DNA from: Anadara kagoshimensis
Lineage: Eukaryota; Mollusca; Bivalvia; Arcoida; Arcidae
Assembly (NCBI GenBank): GCA_021292105.1
Contig: CM037870.1
Location: forward strand, 8,405,558 to 8,469,557
Reading direction: 5' to 3'
Length of the DNA stretch: 64,000 bases
Both the position numbers and the translations under genes were made by a program. The notes below the pieces were generated by a model, which did not search any database, had not been told where the DNA came from, and saw only the letters and a list, made by a program, of their open reading frames with translations. Shown here piece by piece: positions 42,863-54,800 of the stretch (within the stretch, counting starts at the first letter, position 1; the number at the start of each line of letters is the position of its first letter).

Positions 42863-45800
42863 CTGTTAAAATAAATAAGTAAATAAATAAATTTAAAGTA
42901 AATAAGAGTTAAATGTATATCATAATCTCTCATCATTCATACAACAAAGCCATTCAATATGAAGCAGTTCAGATAAAAATGTAGAAAAGACAACAAATAG
43001 GTCTCAGAAGCATGAAGTGCTTACACTGTCCTCAAGGAAAAGGTAACGGGTAAAAGTTCAGTTAATGAATCCATGTCGAGTCCTTTGCTACTTATTGCTA
43101 TACTTTTTTTCTAGTTCTGAACATATTTTTTTTAAGTCATTTGTGTCTCATAATTTATATACATTATATTCATATATAAATAGTATATATATATTAAATT
43201 GATAAATTTTTGCATTCTTTTTTTTTTTGGTGTAATTTTGCAGAAATAACAAGTGAAAATAGTATAATTTTGCAAATATAATATTTTATTTTAATATAAT
43301 TAACTTGCATTTGCAATAACCATCATCTAACATCACAGAAATAACAGTATGGAGATATCTGTCTGTAATGGTGATAATGTAACCTGATGTAAAACTTTCT
43401 ATACTTACCCTGTATGTTAAATCAATCTCAAATGGATATATAACTTTATGATTATGACATATTTCACATATAAATCCTTTCTGACTACATAATCCACAAT
43501 CATACACATGTGTAGTGGCAAACTTAATAGTCTTCTTCAAACTGTGTAACAACTGTCCTGAAGGCACTTGTAATAAATCCTACAAAACATAAACAAAAAT
43601 CTAATTAACAAAGAAAAGTAGTAAGGAAAAGTGTAGTGTATTAGTATGTCCATGTCCATCCAAAACACCATAACATTATAATGAATAAAGGTTGTAGTAA
43701 GAAGAAAAATGTAATTTACCAGTACAGTCAAACCTGTGTATGAAGGACACACCTACGAGAACCAGTGTGGTAAATGCTGACTTTATGGACAGGTGGTATT
43801 TAATATATACAAGTTTTAATTAAATGTATATGTATGCAGAGGAATTTTAGATAACATTTTACTGACTTTCTAAAGCAGGTAACCCTTTTATACAGGTTCA
43901 AATAACATGAACACAGAGCAAATTTTTGGGATAAATTTTAATAGCCATAAAAAACTTTATATGGAGGCAGCCTTTAAGGCAGGTTTAACTGTGTACATCT
44001 AAGTCCATCCAAAAGCTTGTGCATCAAAAAATTTAACAATGGGTTCTGACACTTGGTACACAAGAGTAAAGCAAAGTGGTAGCAAAGTTCTTTTGTTATT
44101 GCAAATTTACTTAATTTCACAGGTGGTTTTTTGATTTACAACATTTTTGCAGTGTGTAATTTTTGTAAATTATGAAGCTGACTGTAAAATGAAAAATTAC
44201 AAAAGTTTCAGAAATTGTATAAATTGATAACATTAAAAAACCATTGACCAAAACTTAAGTTCATACCGTGTCTGTAAATTTATAAACATTGCAAGCAGAA
44301 TTAACAAAACAGGCACATGGTTCAGTCCGCAAATGAATTTGATGATTCAATAAATATTGCTTACGTACACATTATATAAATGTAAACTTACCCCAAATGA
44401 GTATTTGTGAACAGATTCATACATATATTCTTTCGGCCATATACTCTTCCTGAAGTCTTCAGCTATAGACTGTTTACATGTGAACATATAAGCCTTCAAG
44501 TAGTACAACTGCTCTCTTAGTTTCTGTAACAAAAACAGGATAAAATATCCATGATATTATTTTAAAGTCTACAGTTACGTAATTCTCCCATTACTATCTT
44601 GTGCTTACAAATCACGGCTGGATGGTGTCTGATGCCCTAGTCAAGATTCTACCACTTGTATCAAACTGTTAGTTAAGTGGTAATGGAGGATACTGGAGTA
44701 CTTGGAAAAAAATAATGACCTTAAACAAGTGAACTTACAAACTGTACTACACTAGGATATGTGGAATTTGAACCTAGGTGGTCATAGGTTTTGTGGTTGA
44801 CAATCGAGGTACCTGGTCCTTTGTAGAGTTAGTTATATGTCTCATGTAGGTGCTGCAGGGAGGAGAAGACATTTACATACATGCTTTTCTAGAAGTGACT
44901 TATCAGACTGATCAGAGGCACTTTTTGTAAAAAAAAAAAAAAAAAAGCCCTCAAATATACTGTTTATACTCTTAAGTTTAAAAATAGTAATTTGTATTAA
45001 ACAGGAGGTGCCTACCTAGTTTCACTTCTGTGAAAATTGGTGTTTACCTTAATTTGCCAGTTTTTAATTTTTTTTTACTTTACTTTTGTGGTTGTTGTTT
45101 GGACATGGATTGGTATATGTGCTTCATTTTGGATTGCAGTTTGGACATGGATCTGTAGGTTTGTGCTTCATAACAATATTGAGGTTCTATATAGTATACC
45201 TGAATATCTTCCATTTCTTTAACATGTTCATAAAGTTTGTTATTAACATCAGATACATCTATTAAAGGTTGGTCCTCTATGTCCTGTAGAAACACAAAAC
45301 TTCTCTTTGATACTGCAAAGAAATCAAACCAGTACTGATAAACAAGAGGCCCATGGGCCTTAACGCTCACCTGAGGAAGAGGTTCAATGGCCAATGACAT
45401 TAATAAAAGAGAATATCAAAATTTTCAGCAGTAAAGGCCAATAATATGCAAGTATTTTTGCAAATTAATTATAATAATTATTATATAAGTATGCTATATA
45501 TAACATATTTAAAGTCTAGCTACAATATATTATTTATAAGTAGCTAAAACATCTGTATATTAAAATGTGCATTAGGCCAATACCTACAATATTCCAATAT
45601 ACATGCCTATACAAAGAGTTTATAGTTTTTGAGATAATTAACCATTTAAGTATTTGTTTGCATCTATGACCTTGACCTTTGAACCTATGACCTTCATTCA
45701 TATATCAAAATGATTGTTGTGCAAATGCCTACAATATTCCAATATACATGCCTATACAAAAAGTTTATAGTTTTGAGATAATTAACCATTTAAGTATTCA

Positions 45801-48800
45801 TCATTGCATCTATGACCTTGACTTTGAACCTATGACCTTCATTCATATATCAAAATGATTGTTGTGCAAATGCCTACAATATTCCAATATACATGCCTAT
45901 ACAAAAAGTTTATAGTTTTTGAGATAATTAACCATTTAAGTATTCGTTCAATTCTATGACCTTGACCTTTGAACCTATGACCTTCATTCATATATCAAAA
46001 TGATCGTTAGGCCAATACCTACAATATTCCAGTATACATGCCTATCAAAAAGTTTATAGTTTTTGAGATAATTAACCATTTAAGTATTCGTTCGCGTCTT
46101 TTACCTTGACCTTTGAACCCATGACCTTTATTCATATATCAAAATGACCATTGTGCCATTACCTACAATATTCTGATATACATGCCTATTAAAAAATTCA
46201 TAGTTTTGCAGATAATTAACTATTTTGGTATTCTTGGACATCTGTGACCTTGACCTTTGAGCCCATGACCCTGATCTATGTATCAAAATGATCGTCATGT
46301 CAATACCTACAAATAACTGAAAATCCTATGCCATTATCACAAGAAATGTTAAAAAAATAGCATCTTTTATCAAAGGTCAAAAACTGGGACATGACCTTGA
46401 CCTTCGACCTTGACATCAATTGGAAGAAAATTGCAAGACAAGATCAACAGTGAAAACTCCATACAATTATCTTCAGCCGTTATGAAGTTATAACAAGAAA
46501 TGTCTCATTTTAAAAATTACGTAATTTTACGCAAAAAACGCGTAACCTATTTTTCGTCTAATTTTCATAAAAAACACAATTTATATGTTCCCAGGTATGC
46601 TGAATCCAAATATCCAATCAAAATTTGCCTGCACCTTTTGGTTCAGAGAAGAAGATTTTTTGTCTTTTTGCTATTTTTAGTAACAGCGGCCATCTTGTTG
46701 GGCGTGGCCAAACCCGAACACAATTTTGAAAGGCTGTTACCTAGGCATGATAATCACCAAGTTTCATCAAATATGGCCCAGTAGTTTTGGAGGAGAAGAT
46801 TAAAATGTAAAGTTTACACACGACGCACGACACACGACGGACGACGGACGGTGATAGATTGCAATAGCTCATCTGAGCCTTTGGCTCAGGTGAGCTAAAA
46901 AGCCAAAAAACATTAGTAATTACACTGCAACTCTTCTCTGCAGTAAAACTTGTAATAATTCTCTTCTATTATTCAGCCAATCACTCATGTATGCAGAGAC
47001 TATCTACTCATAAAGAAAAACTCTTACAGGTAACTATTTTTGGATTCAAATAAAATAAAGGCAGTTGCATATAACATGTACTTGGAAATACTTGGAGCAC
47101 TACATAACATCCTATATAGATTAATAAATACAAAACTCATGATACAGTCTGCTTCCGGTAACGTAAATTGTGCTTTATCTTTGAATAACAACAAATGTTT
47201 CACTCTTAGAATTCGTATGTTCTTTTTATCTTTTTATATTGAAATAATCGCTTTAAAAAATTAAACTGATCAATTTCAACCCCATAACTTGACCGGAAGT
47301 GGCTACCGTCTGTTTCCGGTAACGTAAATTGTGCTTTATCTTTGAATAACAACAAATGTTTCACTCTTAGAATTCGTATTTCTTTTATCTTTTTATATTG
47401 AAATAATCGCTTTAAAAATTAAACTGATCAATTTCAACCCCATTACTTCACCGGAAGTGACTACTGTCTGCTTCCGTAACGTAAATTGTGCTTTATGCTC
47501 TACTTCTTCTGTTTTCTTATAGTTTTGGTTTATATCACTTCGCATTTCATGCTAATATCGATAACTTGCTTTGTTTTACCAGGTCTCGCTTTTTCGTCTA
47601 TTTTGTTAACGTTTACCATGGGGCATTTTTTCTTATATAATTATCTTAATTTTTTTAATCTTTTTCTTTAGCTCGAACAGAAGTGGTTAAACTCACGTTT
47701 GCTCACGAATATTCCAGGTATAGCATGTAGTTTAATATTCTCGGTTAGTTTTAGGAAACACCCATAGGCGTGATATGATGTTGTTAAGCCATCCTTTTAT
47801 TACCAATGTTCGAGTCATTTCATATAATTTGGAAATGGACAGTTGCCAGTCTGTTCAGCAGTTCTTTGATATTTTCCATAGATTATATAAAAATTATATT
47901 GTTTCATGGAGGTTGCTCTAATCCCCAATTGTTACTTTTGAATAATGTCCCATAGCTCTATGCAAGTGAACTGTTTCTTCACAAATCGTGTTCCTCTTTT
48001 TTGCGACTCCTCTATCTACTGTATATCCCAAAGTTGACTGACTAGTTCTGATAATCATTTTCCTCTAAGGGATTATTTAAGAATTTCAAGTAGCCAACTA
48101 TCGCATGATATAATAATATTTTTCCTTTACGTTCTAACCTAAGGTAACACCTGTACAGGAACTAGAAGGTCAGTTTCTTTTAGCATTAATACAATTTTTC
48201 AAATAGAAAGCTTATTGTTATAAATATGCCGACCAAGTTGTAAGGGTGAGTTCTCCTAAAATCTATAATTTAGTCCTAATAAAAGGCATGGTCTTAATTT
48301 TTACAAGAACATCCTTTGAGAAATATGAGAATATTCTTGATGATGAATTCTAACGATTTGACCAACCAATGAGGCGCATTGAATGAGGGATACTAAAATG
48401 TTAGGAAAAGGGTCTTTATGATAAATTCTGTCATGGATGTGATCACAACAATGCTACATATTAGTGTCTGTTGGTAAGAGTGTCCCTTATCCACACCTAC
48501 AATTATTCCATAACACTGTTCAAAGTACAACAACGTGTTGTTCCTGTATTTATCATCTTTACAATAATTGTTTACTATTCCTACGAATAATATGTTAAAA
48601 TATGTTTAAGAAATTGCATGCCATTGATTCTCTTCAAAAATACGACATTACGACATTATTGGACTGAAACTGCAGCTTATACATTGAAATATATCTAATG
48701 ATCCTCTTAACGTTATCTTGATAGTGACCATCACAACAAGTCATTAATATTCACCTTTTAAAGATACAGTGTCAGATATTCAAAAAGGGTTTATAACTTA

Positions 48801-51800
48801 TATAGCATGATAGTCGGGAAACAGACCCTGTAGACAAATGACAATTATTGAAAGATGGTGGATAAACAGACAACGAAAGGATTCTACTAACCACAGTGTT
48901 TTGGTATTAGGTATGGATAAGGGGTTCCCTTAACAACAGATAACAATGGTCATAATGGTCATATTTGATGGTCACACCCTTGTCAAAATTTGTTATAACG
49001 TTTCCTAACATTCTTCAACAACCTCCTTGAAGTGAATTACTCAGAGACCATGTTCTACATGGAATAAATGACTAGAAGTCAAGAATAGGGTACACCGAGC
49101 TCGAGGCTTCTATAAGGACTTGATTTCAAAACAAGGCTTTCAGAGTAAAACAACTGTCTTTCTATAGGAGAGGTTGATTGTATTGCTGTCAACTATATAA
49201 GAAACTGGTGGTAAATACCTTCATAGGCGATGACTTCGATAAAAACACATTGTCTTCATTGTTTGAGATATCTGATCAAACGTTTAAAGAATAAAGACTA
49301 CCAGAGCGAGTTAGTCTGTACATTTGGAAGTGCAGTTGATAGAGGAACATAAATAAGAGGAGCAGCACTTGTGAACAAACACTACATTGGCAAAGAACTA
49401 GAGATCATTCAAACATATTGAAGAGGTAGGTTTAACTACAAATGAGGCGATAAAAGATGAATACAGCTTGTATGAGTATAACTTCTAGCGCAAATATTTC
49501 TTCTATTCTTGAAACAATTTGTCATTTGAACAATCTCCATGAGGCATTATTATTATTGTATAATGTATAAAAAAGCGGGCAGCAGAGAATCGAGCAACGA
49601 TTATAAAAGGAAGGTTTCAACAGCATCATATCAATTCTACGGGACTTTCCTAACTAACCGGAAGCAAGAGATGCACTCTGTTACTGGAAGATTACGTATA
49701 TCATAAGTTATACACCAGATTCCAGTATATTTAAAGAAAGAAAGAAACGAGTAAACATCATCCGCCCACTAAAAAGGAAGCAGGGGGTCGGAAAATTTGA
49801 ACCCCACCATTTTCTTATCATTTGGCCTAAACTTAGTTCAATTAAACAAAAAAATCAATTTTAGCAAAAAAATCGCGCGGAATTACACGTCATACCGCAC
49901 TATAAAGGTCACTTTTACTGGTTCCTTTGGGTGGCCTTTATAGACAGGTTTGACTGTATTATAATACATATATGACCAGGCACAAGACATTATGACAAAT
50001 AGTGTTAAATCAATTGGTTTAAATATATATAGTGAAATAGTTACCTTTGTGTTTCCTGAAGTCCCAGTTATGTATTATGAGGGCTGGAATGTAGTATTCA
50101 TCGTTCTCATGACATTCAAAGCAGTAGTAGCCTCCATCGTAAGTACACACTCTAGGCTTTCCATAAACTGAACAAATATAAAATACGGCTTGTCATAAAC
50201 TATACGAGTGTAAAATATGTACAAAGTATGAAAATCAAAGCTTGAATATACCATGACAGTAAAACAAAAAAACGAAACAGACAGATAAATATCACAACTG
50301 GAGACAACATGACAACGAATATAATCTCTAGATCATTTATTAAAACTCAGACTTGTCCTACCTAATTAGTATAGTACTTAAATGTCTTTGTTGTTGTTGT
50401 TGAATGTTGCTTTACGTTGCATCAGCAATTTTTCAGCTATTCAAGATGATAGCTATTTTATTAATCTTTATGAATTAATCTATGAACAAGTTTGTATATG
50501 CATATAAAGTGCAAGTATGTTTTATGGTCTGCCTTGTATCAGCGGGCACTTGGAGCAACTTGAAGGTGCTAGCTCACTGAGTCAATATGTCGAAGACAAG
50601 TATACCACTCCCCCAGTCACATTATACTGACACTAAGTGAACCAGTAAAGGCTAATGGCAAGAAAAATTCACTTTCCCACAAGTGGTCTGAGCAGGACAC
50701 AAACTCACAGCGGTGAAGAACCCGGATTTGTAGACTGATGTCTTATCCATTAGGCCACCGCAGCCCGCTTTAATGTCTCTAGAAATATTGTTTAATTGTT
50801 CAGTCTCACAGCATCAACTATTTCTTACAGCAGTAACAAGCAATTTCATTGGTTGGGGCATGATTTTGACTATAATTATGGCTGCCATCTTTGATTTCAG
50901 ATGGGCATGTCCTATACAATTTTTAATCTACTTTTATCAAAGGACTTTTTATACCAAAGTTAATTCAAATTGGGCCAGTACTTTTAACATGCCATAAGCT
51001 CACCCTGGATTGGTTATGTAAGTGAGCAAATAAAATAATTTAAAACATAGCACTGTCGTGCTGTTGTACAGCGTAGTTGGAAAATTGTGTTGTGGCAAGA
51101 CAGAATATAACCGAAAATTCGGAGGGGGGTGGGGTGGGGGGGGTGGGTGGTCAATCTATGCATAGTCCGGCAGATGGTTTTTTATTTTTTTGGAAAAAGA
51201 AACAATGTACCAAACCATGTATTGCTGAATTAAATGGTAGAAAATAATAATTTCATAAATATATGAAAAAGACAATCGGTAATTAAAATTTAAAAGTTGT
51301 ACCCGATCGTTTTGTCATTTCGGATAGAGAGAAAGTAGAGTTTTGCAGATCCTACCGTCGCTATGAGGGGGTACATTCTAGCGGTTGTATGTAACTGGAT
51401 CATTTGCTGTTAATCTGGGTTTTAATTAACTGCTGATTATCACTCACAATATTCCCGTTTCATGTTAATGGTGAAGTACAGTTGTTTTACCAGTTCCGAA
51501 TATTTACTACCGAATAATCTAAAATTTCAATCCCGTTCAATTAAAGGAATCGCAAAATAACTTTCTCAATTTGCTTCTACTTGAATGTATAGGCATTAAT
51601 TGTTGAAATAATATAAACTTCAACCGCTTCCTAAATGTATGTGCAGGACAGGTCGACAGATTGTTGGTGACCTAGTTTAACGATGTAAACAAATCGTGAT
51701 CACGGAAATGCTCATACTACCACGTGTTTTTGAGGACAGGTGTCGATATTTTGGAATCAGTAAACATTTGTAATATTACACCACATAAATTTTATTTCCT

Positions 51801-54800
51801 CTGCTTGTGGATAACGTCTGCAGCAGCGCTTATATGAAACCCTGTTCGGAACTGGTAAAACGACTGTATTTAAAATTTGCACACAAAACTGTACGAATTA
51901 TCTCCCTTTCACGAAAGTAAAATCTAATCGATAAACATTTTAAAATATGACACAATTGCCTCAACATCAAAATACGTTATCATAACCTTCAAAATAAATT
52001 TAAATTTCCGTAGATTTCACGAAGAATTAATTAAACAACCTGCCGTTGCTGTTCATTTCATAAAAAGTTATGATTTTACATCGTAGGACGCAAACTTCTC
52101 GAACTACTTTTTATTGTAAACATGAGATCAGTTTGCCAAATTGCAGAAATTATTAGATGCATCCCGTCGCAATATTTTACTAGATTCCGAAATGTATTCC
52201 GAAAATTTATTCCAAATGTGCATATGTAACCAAATGCATTACCCGTCTCAGAATACATATCTCACGATAAAACAGATATACTTCTTTCACGCTCATTTAC
52301 CAGGCGCACTATTTCCAGGTGTACTCATATCTTATAATTTCATAGCAAAGAAGCTTGATATCTTGGAAGAAAGCAATAGCAATGTACACGTTCACTTTGT
52401 TCACGCTGTACAAAAATGAAAACCTACTTATTCCTATTGGTCGTTTACAGCCGCAGCACTGGAAATTACAGGCATCTAAACCCATCTCATTGGCTACAAC
52501 TGTTAAATACCCCATTTGTGAATGTGTTTCCTAAAATAAAATAAAATATCAACAATTTAAATCAAACACATAATTGTTTTCCCTGGTTATTTTTGTAATT
52601 CCTTATTTTCTGGTAGTTCAAACAACATACATAAATATTAATGATGTTTCTTTTGATACAAACGTACATGTATTTGTTTCATAAATGGTATTTAGATATT
52701 ATATACCGATATATTAGATTTCTGAAATGACAATGTTGGTTAACAATATTTTATATATGATGTATAAACATTTACAAAATAGAAGAAACTGTGTTATGAC
52801 TTGTTATATATAAAACATCTACACTACATATCACTATCTGTCCAATCAATATATAGTTTGTTGACAAAGTGTCAGAATTATTCAGGAATTGCCGTCTGAG
52901 ACATGACAGAATGCAATACAAGGAAGACAACTCTTGCCTCATGAAGCACCAGTAAGGTTAACGTTTTTACCAACATTCATGTATATATATATTTAAGAGT
53001 GTTTCGCTACTGTGCCACATTACACCCCTAACATGTATGGAATGATTATTTCTAATGGATACACAATCATATTACGACAGTTTTCTGCAGAAACGGTGTT
53101 ATTGTGGGAATTTGTGTCATAAACATTTTCCAAAAAGTTCCACAGAAATGTAAGGGAAACTGATCACGTCGTACTCTGGTGAAACTCATTTGCTATACAA
53201 GATGTATAATTAATTATCACAGTTTTGGACATTTAAAGTACCAAAAGTTAGGAAAACCACAAAAAAAACTTTTAGATAAAAATAGGTTTCCTAGCTCTAG
53301 CTAAATACTTTTATAATGCTTTAGTACATGCAATAATATTCAAGCTATATATGATATGGTAAGCAAATATGTATTTTATCACTTGAAAAATATTGCATAC
53401 AAATGATTATGTACATGCATATGTATTAAGACATTTCATTATCTGAAATTTTAAATGACATCAAAATCTTCAATGACATGAAAAAAAAAAAAAACAAAAA
53501 CAACAAGATGCCCAATATCACTCAACTGGCTCTATATTTTTCAGTCATGCCAGACAAAAATACCCATTCACTAACAAAACATGCAAAAAAATGTATCAAC
53601 CAATCATAATAATCGTAATAAAAATTGCATCTGGAGTAAAAACAGATTCTATATACATGCACCCAATAGAAAATGTTAAAATTATCAGTTAAGGAGTGGT
53701 TGAAAATTTCTCAACACTGGCATACTTATTTTTAAAAAAGCAATTTAACTTCACAAAAACTATTAGCATACCAACTTTTTGTGTACACATCAAAGCATCC
53801 ATACTAAATTTTAGTAAAGTTTTATTTAAAAATTTGCCTCTAAAATTTCCTGGTTTAAGTATCTGCAATTAAGTTTTTTAAGTACTAGTTACTATATATA
53901 TAAAGTTTGGTGATTGTAATTGTATTTATAAATTTATGTCACAAAATAAAAACATTACATGTATTTAAAAAATTTCCTGGTTTACCAAAATTAACAAGAT
54001 TAATATAAAAATAATTAACAATCTAACAAATATAACTTGCTCTAACACTACACTACAAGTACATTCTTTCAACAAAACCATTAACAGTACAAACACACTC
54101 AATAAAGACTTTTGAGTATTTTCAAAAGAAGGAAGAAATCAATTCATGCACTGTATAGTTGTTTAATTCTGTGGGGGAAAAAATTTTGGGATTCAGACAC
54201 TGGGACTTATTCACCCGTATAAAATTTTGTGGTACAATGGCCAGTGTTAACAATTTTCTGTACGGATTATCTCAGTCTATGTTTAATGAATGCTACATGA
54301 AAATATTCACTTGGTATTTAATTTCGCACTATAAGGTCAAACTGCAAATATAGCAATTTTAACAAGAGCACCGCCGAGCATAGCATTATACGCCCGTGTT
54401 ATATTGCTCGAGTAGTACTATTTACTGAGAAGTATAAGTACAACTAGGATATATGTATGTAAAAATATATTGCTAAATGGATAGTGGTAGACTGCTATAT
54501 AATTCATATTCATTTCCAGGCATAACTCCTCCAAAAATAATCCGAAAAAGTTGTAATTCGAACTTGCACCAGATATTAACATCGTTAATGTGTATACCAA
54601 ATTTCATTTGAATCCATAAATAGTGGTAGGCTCTAATGATCAGAAACCACATGGTCATACATACAAAAATTTCTAAGTTAAAAAAGGGGCATAACTCCTC
54701 CAAAAATAATCCGAAAAAAGTTGTAATTCAAACTTGCACCAGATATTAACATCGTAAATGTGTATACCAAATTTCATTTGAATCCATAAATAGTGGTAGG

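Noticed and set aside
46500-46784. 94-residue plus-strand frame
   Set aside because: It lies inside the dispersed 'acaagaggcccatgggcc' element, with no recognised domain.
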